In this document: positions 40,608 to 50,090 of the stretch, piece by piece
Layout: each line of letters starts with the position of its first letter
How positions within the stretch are numbered: position 1 is the stretch's first letter
NCBI GenBank assembly: GCA_020851035.1
Contig: JADZDM010000017.1
Coordinates: 1-64,000 of the forward strand
Direction of reading: 5' to 3'
Source: Gemmatimonadaceae bacterium
GTDB lineage: Bacteria; Gemmatimonadota; Gemmatimonadetes; Gemmatimonadales; Gemmatimonadaceae
Length of the DNA stretch: 64,000 nt
Program-made: the position numbers and the translations under genes
The notes under the pieces: generated by a model
What the model was told of the DNA's origin: nothing
The model's database searches: none
What the model saw: only the letters and a program-made list of their open reading frames with translations

Positions 40608-41456
40608 TCACAGCGCCGGACGCCGCCCCCGGACACGGTCCAGTACCACCCGCACCGTCGGCCACGCATTCCGCGCCGCCTTCGACGCCCCCTCCGCCGT
40701 GGGGTGGATCCCGTCCGGCTGGTTGAGGCCGCTCACCCCGGCCACCCCCTCCAGCAGGAACGGCATCAGCGTCGCCCCGGTCGCCTTCGCCACCGCGGGA
40801 TACACCGCCCGGAACGGCCCGGCATACCCGGCCCCGAGATTCGGCGGCGCCTCCATCTGCACCACCACCACCTCCGCCGCCGGCAGCCGCGACCGCACCT
40901 TCCCCACGATCGCCAGCAGGTTCTGCTGCAGCTGCGGCACCGACGTCCCCCGCAGCCCGTCGTTCGCCCCGGTCTCGATCACCACCACGTCCGCGGTGTC
41001 CTTCAGCAACCAGTCGGTGCGCCGCAGCGCTCCGGCCGAGGTCTCACCGCTCAGCCCGGCATTCTGCACCTGCACCCGGTAGCCGAGCGAGTCCGCGATG
41101 TGCCCCACCTGGCCGGGCCAGGCCTGTACGGCCGGGTCCGCCAGACCGAGACCGGCCGTCAGGCTGGTGCCGATGAACAGCACCCGCACCGGCCCCGTCT
41201 CGGCCACCCGCCCCATGTCCACCGAACTTCCCGGCGGCAACGGCGTTTCAGTGCCAGCACCGCCTGCACCAGCTACCGTTGACGTGTCGGGAGACGTGCC
41301 CCCCCGATCGGCAGATTGTGGCGCCGCGCCGCCGCCGCAACCATGCACCGACACCAGCAGCACGCCGAGCACCACGGCCCCGCGCAACCGGGCCGGACGG
41401 CCCCGCTTCGCACCACCCCGCGCGCCCCGATCCTCACCACCCCGCTGCTTCCGCAT
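40608..41456 (-). CDS. tesA: TesA-like SGNH esterase, predicted lipoprotein
   Basis: 282 residues from the ATG at 41456. A basic N-terminus, hydrophobic stretch and lipobox (VHGC, Cys40) are followed by a long Gly/Ser/Thr linker. The arylesterase/TesA domain has FIGTSLTAGLGL (GDSL block with GTSL), NAGLSGETSAG (block II), ETGANDGLRG (block III) and DGIHPTAEG (catalytic Asp/His). TesA hydrolyses acyl thioesters and lysophospholipids in the periplasm. Divergent from ybbA-ybbP, the same arrangement as in E. coli. Confidence 0.88.
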   Translation of the reverse strand: MRKQRGGEDRGARGGAKRGRPARLRGAVVLGVLLVSVHGCGGGAAPQSADRGGTSPDTSTVAGAGGAGTETPLPPGSSVDMGRVAETGPVRVLFIGTSLTAGLGLADPAVQAWPGQVGHIADSLGYRVQVQNAGLSGETSAGALRRTDWLLKDTADVVVIETGANDGLRGTSVPQLQQNLLAIVGKVRSRLPAAEVVVVQMEAPPNLGAGYAGPFRAVYPAVAKATGATLMPFLLEGVAGVSGLNQPDGIHPTAEGASKAARNAWPTVRVVLDRVRGRRPAL

Positions 41457-41514
41457 GTCTGACACCGGTTTGTCGTCATCCAGCCGCGCCGCGGCGCCCA
41501 GGGGCACGACGCCC

Positions 41515-42255
41515 ATGATCGCGGTCCGCTCCCTGACGAAGGAATATCGCAGCGGCGGCGACGCACTGGCGGTCCTCCGTAACGTCACCTTCGACATCGC
41601 CGCCGGCGAGACGGTCGCCATCGTCGGCCCCTCCGGCAGCGGCAAGACGACGCTCCTCGGCCTCCTCGCCGGTCTCGATACCCCGACCACCGGCTCCGTG
41701 CTCCTCGCCGGCGCCGACCTCGCCACGCTCGACGAGGACGCCCGCGCCCGCCTCCGCGGCGAACGGGTCGGCTTCGTCTTCCAGAGCTTCCAGCTCGTGC
41801 CCACCCTCACCGCCCTCGAGAACGTGCAGGTGCCGCTGGAACTGCGCGGGATCCGCGACAGCGAGCCGCGCGCCCGCGACCTGCTGGAACGGGTGGGCCT
41901 GGGGCATCGCATCCATCACTTCCCGACGCAGCTCTCGGGCGGCGAACAACAACGCGTCGCCATCGCCCGCGCCTTCGTCAATCGCCCGCGCGTGCTCTTC
42001 GCCGACGAACCCACCGGCAACCTGGACGGGAGCACCGGCGAGAAGATCGTCGCCCTCCTCGAGCAGCTCAATCGCGAGGATGGCACCACCATCATCCTCG
42101 TCACGCACGACCCGGTGCTGGCCTCGCGCCTGGGCCGCCGCATCCGCCTCGCCGACGGCATCGTGATCGAGGACACGGGTGCCCCGGCCACGACGCCCAC
42201 CCGCGCCGATCGCGCCGATTCCGACGAACCCGATGCGGTCGGGGCGATCGCGTGA
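41515..42255 (+). CDS. ybbA: ABC transporter ATP-binding protein (YbbA/LolD type)
   Basis: 246 residues from the ATG at 41515; an in-frame ATG at 41455 would add 20 residues and overlap the divergent gene. Walker A is GPSGSGKTT (38-46), followed by the Q-loop VFQSFQLVPTLTALENV, signature LSGGEQQRVAIARAF, Walker B VLFADEPTGNLD and H-loop VTHD. This is the LolD/MacB/YbbA group. It overlaps the permease gene by 4 bp. With TesA it may act in lipid or lipoprotein handling at the inner membrane. Confidence 0.92.
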   Translation: MIAVRSLTKEYRSGGDALAVLRNVTFDIAAGETVAIVGPSGSGKTTLLGLLAGLDTPTTGSVLLAGADLATLDEDARARLRGERVGFVFQSFQLVPTLTALENVQVPLELRGIRDSEPRARDLLERVGLGHRIHHFPTQLSGGEQQRVAIARAFVNRPRVLFADEPTGNLDGSTGEKIVALLEQLNREDGTTIILVTHDPVLASRLGRRIRLADGIVIEDTGAPATTPTRADRADSDEPDAVGAIA

Positions 42256-44828
42256 CACCGCCCCCCACGCTGCCCGCCGTCTCCTGGGCGCGACTCCCGG
42301 CCCTCGCCTGGAAGGAAAGCCGCACGGCACGACGACGCCTGCTGCTCTACATGTCGTCCATCGCCCTCGGCGTCGCGGCCCTCGTCGCCATCGACAGCTT
42401 CGCCGACAACCTCACCACCTCGGTCCGCGAACAGAGCCGCGCCCTGCTCGGCGGTGACGCCTCGCTGACGACACGCGCCGGCATGACACCGGCCGCCGAC
42501 TCCCTGGTGGACTCGCTCGCGCGCAGCGGGATGACCATCGCGCGGGTGGTGGAGTTCCCGTCCATGGCCGCCATCACCGCCAGCGGCAACACCCGCCTCG
42601 TGCAGGTGCGCGGCGTGAGCAACAGCTGGCCGCTGTACGGCGACGTGGTCACCACGCCCGCCGGCGCCTTCACCCGCATCCGCAGCGAACATGCGGTGAT
42701 GGTGGACCCGGGGCTGCTGGTCTCCCTCAACGCGAAGGTCGGTGACTCGCTCTCGCTGGGCTACGCGACGTTCGTGATCGCCGGCACCCTCACGCAGGTG
42801 CCCGGTGATGCGGGGTTCGTGTCGGTGGTGGGCCCGCGCGTCTTCGTGAGCGAGCAGTGGCTGGACGAGACCCGCCTGCTGAGCTTCGGCTCGCGCGCGT
42901 CGTACGAAACCCTGCTCAAGATGCCCCCGGGCATCAAGGCCACGACGTGGGCCGCGAAGAGCAAGCCGGCGCTGGAGAAGCTCAAGCTGCGCGTGCGCAC
43001 GGCGGCCGAGTCGGAGGCGAACGTCACGGAGGCGATCAACACGCTGGGTGACTTCCTCGGCCTGGTGGGCCTCGTCGCGCTGCTGCTCGGTGGCATCGGC
43101 GTGGCCTCGGGCGTGCACGCCTTCATCCGCCGCAAGCAGGAGACCATCGCCGTGCTGCGCTGCCTCGGCGCGACCAGCAGGCAGGTGCTGGTGGTGTACG
43201 GCGTGCAGGCGGCGATGATGGGCCTGGCCGGCGCCGCCGTCGGTGCGGCACTCGGCGTCGCGATCCAGCTCGCGCTGCCGGGACTGGTGCGTGACCTGCT
43301 CCCGGTGGATGTGAGCGTGTCGCTGTCACCGATCGCGATCCTCTCCGGGCTGGCGGTGGGGGTGTGGGTGGCGCTCGCCTTCGCGCTGCGCCCGCTGGTG
43401 GGGGTGCGCAACGTGTCGCCGCTGCAGGTGCTGCGCACGCAGGTGGACGAGAGCCAGCAGCAGCCGTGGTACCGCGACTGGCGCGGCCTGCTGGTGCTGG
43501 CGGGCATCGTGTCGAGCATCATCGCGCTGGCCATCTCGCGCGCCGGTGGCGTGAAGGAGGGGCTCGCCATCAGCGCCGCCATCGCGCTGGTGCTGCTGCT
43601 GTTGCTGGGCAGTGCCTCGCTGCTGATGTGGGGCGCCCGCCGGGCCATGCGCGCCGGCTGGCCGTACGTGATGCGGCAGGGTGTCGCGAACCTCTACCGC
43701 CCCAGCAACCAGACGCGGTCGGTGGTGCTGTCACTGGGATTCGGCGCGTTCCTGGTGAGCACGCTGTACCTGCTGCAGACGGCGCTGCTTGCGCGTTTCT
43801 CGATGGATGCGGCGGCCAGCGGCGGCAACGTGCTGTTCTACGACGTGCAGGACGACCAGGGCGCGTGGATGGACACCATCGTCACGCGCAGCGGCCACAC
43901 GCTGATCCAGCGCGTGCCGATCGTGACGATGCGCCTGAGCGAGGTGAAGGGCGTGCCGGTGAAGGTGGCGCAGAAGGCGGCAGAGGCGCTGAAGAAGGCG
44001 CCGTGGCCGTACACGCGCGAGTACCGCAGCACCTACCGCGACACGCTGGTGAAGAGCGAGACGCTGACCAGCGGCGCCTGGTTCGACACGGCACCCGCCG
44101 CCCCGGCCGGTTCGAGCCGCGTGAGCATCGACGAGTCCATCGCCGACGACCTGATGATCAAGGTCGGCGACGTGCTCACCTGGAACGTGCAGGGGGCCAC
44201 GGTGACGACGGTCGTGGCCAGCACCCGCAAGGTGAACTTCGCCCGCTTCGAGCCGAACTTCTTCGTGGTCTTCGAGCGCAAGGCGCTCGAGGACGCGCCG
44301 AAGCAGTTCGCGGTGATCGCGAACGTGACCGGCGACAGCGCCATCGCCGCGCTCCAGCGCGACGTGGTGCGCAAGTACCCGAACGTGAGCTCGCTGGACA
44401 TCTCGCTGATCACGCGCACCATCACGAACATCCTCGACAAGGTCAGCAGCGCGATCCGCTTCATGGCGATCTTCGCGCTCGTGATGGGCGTCCCGGTGCT
44501 GGTCAGCGCCGTCGCCGCCACCCGCCGCGAGCGGCTGCGCGAGGGGGTGCTGCTCAAGGTCCTCGGCGCCACCCGCGTGCAGATCGGCCGCATCATGCTC
44601 AGCGAGTACGCCGTGCTCGGCCTGCTCGGTGCGCTGAGCGGCATGCTGCTCGGCATCGGCGGGGCGTGGGCGCTGGCGACGTTCAGCTTCAAGGTGCCGT
44701 TCGCGATGGCCTGGGGGCCGGCGTTCGCGATCGCGGGGCTGCTGCTCGGGATCACGGTGCTGGTCGGGATCCTCACCGGGCGCGAAGTCTTCCGCGAGAC
44801 ACCCATGGCGGCGTTGCGCGAGTCGTGA
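42252..44828 (+). CDS. ybbP: FtsX-type ABC permease (YbbP-like)
   Basis: 858 residues from a GTG in a GTGA overlap. One N-terminal helix (LLLYMSSIALGVAALVAI) is followed by a periplasmic domain, then three helices of a first FtsX domain (about 258-390, with FIRRKQETIAVLRCLGATSRQVL), two more helices near 410-470, a second periplasmic domain, and a terminal FtsX domain (about 730-850, with RRERLREGVLLKVLGATRVQIG). The two-FtsX layout with ten helices matches YbbP. Part of the YbbAP exporter with the preceding ATPase; substrate not known. Confidence 0.9.
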   Translation: MTPPPTLPAVSWARLPALAWKESRTARRRLLLYMSSIALGVAALVAIDSFADNLTTSVREQSRALLGGDASLTTRAGMTPAADSLVDSLARSGMTIARVVEFPSMAAITASGNTRLVQVRGVSNSWPLYGDVVTTPAGAFTRIRSEHAVMVDPGLLVSLNAKVGDSLSLGYATFVIAGTLTQVPGDAGFVSVVGPRVFVSEQWLDETRLLSFGSRASYETLLKMPPGIKATTWAAKSKPALEKLKLRVRTAAESEANVTEAINTLGDFLGLVGLVALLLGGIGVASGVHAFIRRKQETIAVLRCLGATSRQVLVVYGVQAAMMGLAGAAVGAALGVAIQLALPGLVRDLLPVDVSVSLSPIAILSGLAVGVWVALAFALRPLVGVRNVSPLQVLRTQVDESQQQPWYRDWRGLLVLAGIVSSIIALAISRAGGVKEGLAISAAIALVLLLLLGSASLLMWGARRAMRAGWPYVMRQGVANLYRPSNQTRSVVLSLGFGAFLVSTLYLLQTALLARFSMDAAASGGNVLFYDVQDDQGAWMDTIVTRSGHTLIQRVPIVTMRLSEVKGVPVKVAQKAAEALKKAPWPYTREYRSTYRDTLVKSETLTSGAWFDTAPAAPAGSSRVSIDESIADDLMIKVGDVLTWNVQGATVTTVVASTRKVNFARFEPNFFVVFERKALEDAPKQFAVIANVTGDSAIAALQRDVVRKYPNVSSLDISLITRTITNILDKVSSAIRFMAIFALVMGVPVLVSAVAATRRERLREGVLLKVLGATRVQIGRIMLSEYAVLGLLGALSGMLLGIGGAWALATFSFKVPFAMAWGPAFAIAGLLLGITVLVGILTGREVFRETPMAALRES

Positions 44829-44856
44829 GTGCTTCGCTCTCGGTGGGATAGCGAGC

Positions 44857-45064
44857 AGGGTTCACGCGGAAAACGCGGAAGCGTCCTGCCGCGATGCCTG
44901 TCTACGTCACCGCTCGCCGCGTTCGAATGCCGGCGGAACTGCGTACCCGGATGCGCAGTTCCTGCAGCAGTTCCTGCAGCAGTCACTCCAGCGTGAGCCG
45001 TCACCGGCGCCGCAGTGGTGTCGTGGGCTCTTTCCGCGTTTTCCGCGTTTTCCGCGTGAACCTT
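44857..45064. repeat. MITE-like element, copy 1
   Basis: About 208 bp bounded by inverted termini: AGGGTTCACGCGGAAAACGC at the left and three TTTCCGCG-type units ending GCGTGAACCTT at the right. Inside is a GGAACTGCG/CGCAGTTCC stem (44935-44943 with 44954-44962) and a 12-bp direct repeat (GTTCCTGCAGCA). It fills the gap between the convergent ybbP and lipoprotein genes. A relative lies at 49875-50068. There is no coding capacity. Confidence 0.8.
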
Positions 45065-45146
45065 GTCAGCAGAGCCCGAACATCAAGGAGCCACGAGACA
45101 CAGCGTCGACGCCGTCCCCAAGACCCCCGTCAGCGGTGCCCGAACA

Positions 45147-46514
45147 TCATGGAACAACGAGCCGCGCCGTGGTCGTCTGCCCCGAGGTGATGGTCGAGCG
45201 CGTCTCGACGAGTGACCCGCCGAACGGGATCGCGATCACGCGCAGCGCCCCCGGCGGCATGCCGGTGAAGGTCGCGGTGCCGGTGCTGTCGGTGTTCTTG
45301 TTGCCCACCAGCGTGTTGAAGTTGTTGCCGGAGGCCTGCACCACCACGCCCACGTTGGGTGCCGGTGCGCCGCCGAGGGTGGTCTTGGTCACGACCACGC
45401 TGAGCGTGCCGAGGGCAGCGCGCTTGGCGGCGAGTCCGGAGGGAATCGGGGCGCGGAGCACCGACATCAGGCTGTAGATCGAGAGCCCGGTCGTGAGCGC
45501 CGGTGGCGCGGCCTTGGGCTCCAGGATCAGGTCCACCCGCGTGTAGTTCTCCGGCTGGCCGATCACGTCGCTCGACGGGTTGATGCCGCGCACCACCGCC
45601 AGCACGCTGTCGCTGCGCAGGTCGGCGTTGAACAGCGAGACGAAGGCCGCGTCGGTCACGTCGCTCCAGGCGTAGGCGACGCCGGTGAGGCTGTCGATCA
45701 CGAACGGCTGGTAGAAGTAGCCGCGCGGCGGCTTGCGGACGTTCGCGAGCTCCACCCGCATCGCCGGCTTGCCGGTCTTCGCCACGTCCCAGAACAGCAG
45801 CGATCCGGTGCCCCCCGAGGCATACGCCACCTGGCGCGTGGGCGAGAGGAAGTCGCCGAAGGTGGCCCGCAGCGTGTCGGGCACGATCACGTCGTCGTCG
45901 CGGGTGACGGTGCCCTTCTGGTCGCGGAAGCGCAGGAAGAGCGGACGCGGCGTGGTGTCGTTGAAGGCGGAGCGGGTGGTGTCGGACTGGATCGTGAGCA
46001 CCAGCCAGGCCCCGCGCTGCTGCGCCGAGTCGGCGGCAGAGAGCGTGACGGCGAAGCGGAGGCGCTGGCCGTAGAACGCGCCGCGCCAGAAGTCCTTCAC
46101 GCCCGAGAGCTTGCTCGTGTCCACCGGGTTCGAGAGGTTGCCGGCGGCATCCAGCAGCGTGTCGGTGCGGATCACCCACTGCCGGTGCGACACCGGCACG
46201 GCGGTCGAGTCGAGCCCGTTGACGAGGAAGAACTGGTACCGCGCCTTGCCGTCGAGCGGCTTGGTCAGCGACACCTCGCCCACCAGCGAATCGACCACCG
46301 AGGCGTTGTTCACCGTGCGCCCGAAGGCGAGCGCGAACATCCCCGGGTACCGCACCTGGGAGACCTGCGTGAACTGGCTCTCGAAGCCGGCACCACCCAT
46401 CGGCGTCACGGCGCCGTCCTCGGAGCAGGCGCCCAGCGTCGCGAGGGCCGCCAGACCCAGCACGGTCGCGCGGAGGTGGGAGAGTGTCGTGTGCTGCATG
46501 CCGCGCCGGGTCAT
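45147..46514 (-). CDS. Lipoprotein with C-terminal carboxypeptidase-regulatory-like domain
   Basis: 455 residues. GGGAGGT lies 5 bases before the ATG at 46514, which overlaps the upstream stop (ATGA). Lipobox LGAC (Cys30). The long middle region is beta-rich, with alternating hydrophobic strands and Tyr/Phe-rich turns (VRKPPRGYFYQPFVIDS). The last 90 residues (TLSVVVTKTTLGGAPAPNVGVVVQ, then TDSTGTATFTGMPPGALRV) form a typical CarboxypepD_reg/Cna-B-like fold. Likely at the surface or in the periplasm with the preceding barrel protein. Function unknown. Confidence 0.8.
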   Translation of the reverse strand: MTRRGMQHTTLSHLRATVLGLAALATLGACSEDGAVTPMGGAGFESQFTQVSQVRYPGMFALAFGRTVNNASVVDSLVGEVSLTKPLDGKARYQFFLVNGLDSTAVPVSHRQWVIRTDTLLDAAGNLSNPVDTSKLSGVKDFWRGAFYGQRLRFAVTLSAADSAQQRGAWLVLTIQSDTTRSAFNDTTPRPLFLRFRDQKGTVTRDDDVIVPDTLRATFGDFLSPTRQVAYASGGTGSLLFWDVAKTGKPAMRVELANVRKPPRGYFYQPFVIDSLTGVAYAWSDVTDAAFVSLFNADLRSDSVLAVVRGINPSSDVIGQPENYTRVDLILEPKAAPPALTTGLSIYSLMSVLRAPIPSGLAAKRAALGTLSVVVTKTTLGGAPAPNVGVVVQASGNNFNTLVGNKNTDSTGTATFTGMPPGALRVIAIPFGGSLVETRSTITSGQTTTARLVVP

Positions 46515-47305
46515 CGTGCACCTCCCGCCGGTGCGCGCTTCACGCCGAGGCGGTACGTCAGGCCAATCGTCATGCGCGGGCCACCGAAGTTCTTCACGGC
46601 GGCCGGTGGCCGCGTGAACGGGGTCACGAAGGCAGGATCCTCGAGTGCCGGATCGCTGGGACGGATCTTGTCGCGGTCGAAGTTCATGAACTGTGCAATG
46701 CCGAAGCTGGCCGTGGCACCGAGGCGCTTCGTGAGCTCGGCCATGCCGATCACCGCGATGCCGTACGTAGGTGCGACGAAGGTGCCGGCGTTCGCCCCGC
46801 CGGCCGGCGACGGCAGCATGGCGTACAGGCCGCCGTTCAGGCTCACGCCGGCGCGGTACTTCCGGTCGTCATCCATGTCCTTGATGGCGTCGAGGCTGAG
46901 CCGGCCGGCAATCATCGTCGCGGTGCCGCCCACGGCCACGAACTGGAGGCTGTCGCCCACCGGCCGGTTCTCGTACGGGAAGTAGGCGCCGTTCACCTTG
47001 GTCGTGCCGGCATCGACCGTCGCACCGACGTGCAGCCACTCCGGCGAGAACTGTCGCCTGAGCCCGAGGGTCAGCATCGGCAACGAGGAGCTGGTGGCGT
47101 TGGCGGCCTCGAAGCGCGAGGTGCCGATGCCGAAGGAGAGCTCGGTGCGCCGCACCGGCACGCTGCTGCGGGTGCGACGTGCGCCACCGGCTGGCGCGGT
47201 GTCGGGACGACGGACCTGGGCCAGCAGGGAGAGCGGCAGTGCGCCGGCAAGCAGCGCCACCAGGGCGCTCTGGCGCAACAGGCCACTCCGGTTCGGAGAG
47301 TGCAT
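46511..47305 (-). CDS. Outer-membrane beta-barrel-like protein
   Basis: 264 residues from the ATG at 47305, chosen for its signal peptide (QSALVALLAGALPLSLLAQ); the frame is open upstream to 47401. The mature part alternates amphipathic strands (TELSFGIGTSRFEA, LPMLTLGLRRQFSP, LHVGATVDAGTTKV) and ends MTIGLTYRLGVKRAP, so probably an 8- to 10-strand barrel. Coupled by a 4-bp overlap to the lipoprotein gene; the pair may form one surface complex. Confidence 0.78.
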   Translation of the reverse strand: MHSPNRSGLLRQSALVALLAGALPLSLLAQVRRPDTAPAGGARRTRSSVPVRRTELSFGIGTSRFEAANATSSSLPMLTLGLRRQFSPEWLHVGATVDAGTTKVNGAYFPYENRPVGDSLQFVAVGGTATMIAGRLSLDAIKDMDDDRKYRAGVSLNGGLYAMLPSPAGGANAGTFVAPTYGIAVIGMAELTKRLGATASFGIAQFMNFDRDKIRPSDPALEDPAFVTPFTRPPAAVKNFGGPRMTIGLTYRLGVKRAPAGGAR

Positions 47306-47448
47306 ACGGAGACTGAAAGGGGCGGGAACGGCCACGCTGCAGCCGCGCGGTCCCCGCGGGGGGAACCCACGGGTGTGACGATAGAGGATAATCCCCGTCA
47401 CCAGTCGCGGCGCGGCACAACGGCCGCGCCCGCCAGCCCCGCTGCAGG

Positions 47449-49749
47449 CTACTTGAAGCGGATGCCGTTCGGGGCCACGTAACCCTTGGCCGGCACGACG
47501 GGCGCCGCCGGCTTCGCGGGTGTGCGCGGCCCGTGCCCTGCCGGACGTCCGCCGGCAGCCGCCCCGCCGCCACCCGCGCCGCCACGGCTCCGGCCTGCAC
47601 CCTCCGCCGGCGGACGCTCGCCACTCTTCATCGTCAGCGCGATCCGGCCCCGCGCCAGGTCCACCGACTGCACGGTCACCGTGACCTTCTGGCCCACCTG
47701 CACCACGTCGTTCGGGTCCTTCACGAACCGGTCGGCGAGCTGGCTCACGTGCACCAGCCCATCCTGGTGCACACCGATGTCCACGAACGCCCCGAAGGCG
47801 ACGATGTTCGTGACCACACCCTCCAGCACCATGCCGGCACTGAGGTGCTTCATGTCCGTGACGTCGTCCCGGAACGCCGGCGGCACGAAGCTCTCGCGCG
47901 GGTCTCGTCCGGGCTTCCGCAGCTCGGCGACGATGTCCTGCAGCGTCGGCAGCCCCACGTCATCCGAGACGTACTTCGACAGCTCCAGCGACGACAGCAG
48001 TGCCTCGTTGCCCACCAGCTCCTGCAGCGACACGCCACGGTCCTTCGCGATCTTCGCCACCAGGGCGTAGCGCTCGGGGTGCACCGCGCTCGCATCCAGC
48101 GGATGGGCACCACCGCGCACGCGCAGGAATCCCCCCGCCTGCTCGAACGCCTTCGCGCCCAGCCGCGGCACCTCCTGCAGCTCCTTGCGCGCCGTGAAGC
48201 CGCCCTTCGCATCCCGTGTCGCCACGATCGCCTGCGCCAGCGCCGGCCCCACGCCGGACACGTACGCCAGCAGCTGCGCCGAGGCGGTGTTCACCTCCAC
48301 GCCCACGCGGTTCACGCAGCTCTCTACGATGTCATCCAGCCGCTGGCGCAGCTTGGGCTGGTTCACGTCGTGCTGGTACTGCCCCACGCCGATCGACTTG
48401 GGATCGATCTTCACCAGCTCCGCCAGCGGGTCCTGCAGCCGGCGCGCGATGCTCACCGCGCCGCGGATCGACACGTCGAGGTCGGGGAACTCCTCGCGGG
48501 CCACGTCGCTGGCCGAGTACACCGAGGCACCGGCCTCGCTCACCACCACCACCGTCGGGGCCGGCGGCTCGAGCTCGCGCAGCGTGGCCCGCACCAGCGT
48601 CTCCGTCTCGCGCGAGGCGGTGCCGTTGCCGATCGCGATCAGCTCGGGCTTGAAGCGGCCGACGATCGCGCGGATGGTGGCCGCGAAACGGTCCTCCTGG
48701 TGCAGGTAGAGCGTGTCGGTGTGCTGCAGCGCGCCGGTGCGGCTCACCAGCGCCACCTTCACCCCGGTGCGGAAGCCGGGATCGAGCCCCAGCACGCTCT
48801 TCTCCCCCGCCGGTGCCGAGAGCAGGAGCTGCTCGAGGTTCCGCCCGAAGATGAGGATTGCCTCCTCGTCGGCGCGCGTCTTGAGCTCCAGCCGCAGTTC
48901 CACCTCGATGCCGGGCGACAGGAGGCGGTTGTAGGCATCGTCGGCCACCTGCGCCAGCAGCGCGGCCGCCTTCCGCGTGCCGACCACGTCGCGCTGCAGC
49001 CGCGGCCCGATGTCGGCCACCGGCGCGTCCACGCTCCACACCAGCTCACCCTCGGTCTCGCCGCGGCGGATGGCCAGCACGCGATGTGACGGGATGGTGC
49101 CGAGCGGCTCGCGGAACTCGAAGTAGTCCGAAAACTTCGAGACCTCCTCCTTCCGCCCGAGCGCCCGCGCGCTCTTCACGGCGCCCTTCGCCCGGGTCAC
49201 CTCGCGGATCCATCCGCGCACCGCCGCGTCCTCGGCCACCTGCTCGGCGAGGATGTCGCGCGCACCGGCGAGCGCCGCGTCCACGTCGGCCACATCCTTC
49301 GCCGCGTCGACGTACCCGGCGGCGGCATCGCGCGCGCCGGCGTCATCCACCGTGCCCGCCCAGATCGCCTCGGCCAGTGGCCCCAGGCCGCGCTCTCGGG
49401 CGATGATCGCACGGGTGCGACGCTTGGGCTTGTACGGGAGGTAGAGGTCCTCCAGTGCCTGCTTGGTGGTCGCACCGAGGATCGACGCCTTCAGCCGGTC
49501 GTCCAGCTTGCCCTGCTCGTCGATGCTCTTGAGCACCGCCGCCCGCCGCTCCTCCAGCTCGCCGAGGTACTGCGCCCGGTCGCGCACGTCGCGCAGCTGC
49601 ACCTCGTCCAGCCCGCCCGTCATCTCCTTCCGGTACCGCGCGATGAACGGCAGCGTGTTGCCCTCCGCGAACAGCGCCAGGGTGCGTTCCACCGAGGTGA
49701 CGGGGAGCGCCAGTTCACGCGCAACGGTCGAGATGAGTGACGGAGCCAT
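47449..49749 (-). CDS. tex: Tex-family RNA-binding transcriptional accessory protein
   Basis: 766 residues from the ATG at 49749 (MAPSLISTVARELALP). Tex signatures occur in order: N-terminal helical domain with NTLPFIARYRKEMTGGLDE, a YqgF-like domain with VLGLDPGFRTGVKVALV, helix-hairpin-helix repeats (YVSGVGPALAQAIVATRDAKGGF), and an S1 domain (LEGVVTNIVAFGAFVDIGVHQDGLVHVSQLADRFV). A Gly/Arg/Ala-rich tail of about 70 residues ends the protein. Tex binds RNA and affects transcription fidelity and stress tolerance. A MITE-like element lies upstream of its start. Confidence 0.95.
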   Translation of the reverse strand: MAPSLISTVARELALPVTSVERTLALFAEGNTLPFIARYRKEMTGGLDEVQLRDVRDRAQYLGELEERRAAVLKSIDEQGKLDDRLKASILGATTKQALEDLYLPYKPKRRTRAIIARERGLGPLAEAIWAGTVDDAGARDAAAGYVDAAKDVADVDAALAGARDILAEQVAEDAAVRGWIREVTRAKGAVKSARALGRKEEVSKFSDYFEFREPLGTIPSHRVLAIRRGETEGELVWSVDAPVADIGPRLQRDVVGTRKAAALLAQVADDAYNRLLSPGIEVELRLELKTRADEEAILIFGRNLEQLLLSAPAGEKSVLGLDPGFRTGVKVALVSRTGALQHTDTLYLHQEDRFAATIRAIVGRFKPELIAIGNGTASRETETLVRATLRELEPPAPTVVVVSEAGASVYSASDVAREEFPDLDVSIRGAVSIARRLQDPLAELVKIDPKSIGVGQYQHDVNQPKLRQRLDDIVESCVNRVGVEVNTASAQLLAYVSGVGPALAQAIVATRDAKGGFTARKELQEVPRLGAKAFEQAGGFLRVRGGAHPLDASAVHPERYALVAKIAKDRGVSLQELVGNEALLSSLELSKYVSDDVGLPTLQDIVAELRKPGRDPRESFVPPAFRDDVTDMKHLSAGMVLEGVVTNIVAFGAFVDIGVHQDGLVHVSQLADRFVKDPNDVVQVGQKVTVTVQSVDLARGRIALTMKSGERPPAEGAGRSRGGAGGGGAAAGGRPAGHGPRTPAKPAAPVVPAKGYVAPNGIRFK

Positions 49750-49874
49750 CGGGAAGGTCTGGGTGGGAAATGCCGGTGCCGATCGAAGCGGCAAACTGCG
49801 CCCGTCACGTGCGGACGGCAACGCCTTGACTTCCGTCCTTCGCGGGGCTTCTACGCCTGACGGGCATCGTCAAC

Positions 49875-50068
49875 AGGGTTCACGCGGAAAACGCGGAAAC
49901 GCACTACATCACAGCCGGCTTGGTCGCAGTTCCTGTTTCTGAAATGCGGAAGGAACTGCGTGGGAGGGCGCGCAGTTCCTTCCGCATTTCTTCAGGTCGA
50001 GCCGTCGCCGGGGTGGCCGCGCTGTAGTGGGTCCTTTCCGCGTTTTCCGCGTTTTCCGCGTGAACCTT
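49875..50068. repeat. MITE-like element, copy 2
   Basis: About 194 bp with the same termini as copy 1 (AGGGTTCACGCGGAAAACGC left; TTTCCGCG units and GCGTGAACCTT right). The centre is a perfect 20-bp stem (49941-49960 with 49971-49990) carrying GGAACTGCG/CGCAGTTCC, around a 10-base loop. Shared inner blocks include GAGCCGTC and TAGTGGGTC-type sequence near the right end. It lies between the 3' end of emrB and the 5' end of tex. Confidence 0.82.
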
Positions 50069-50090
50069 CTTAACGATGCCGTATGAACAG

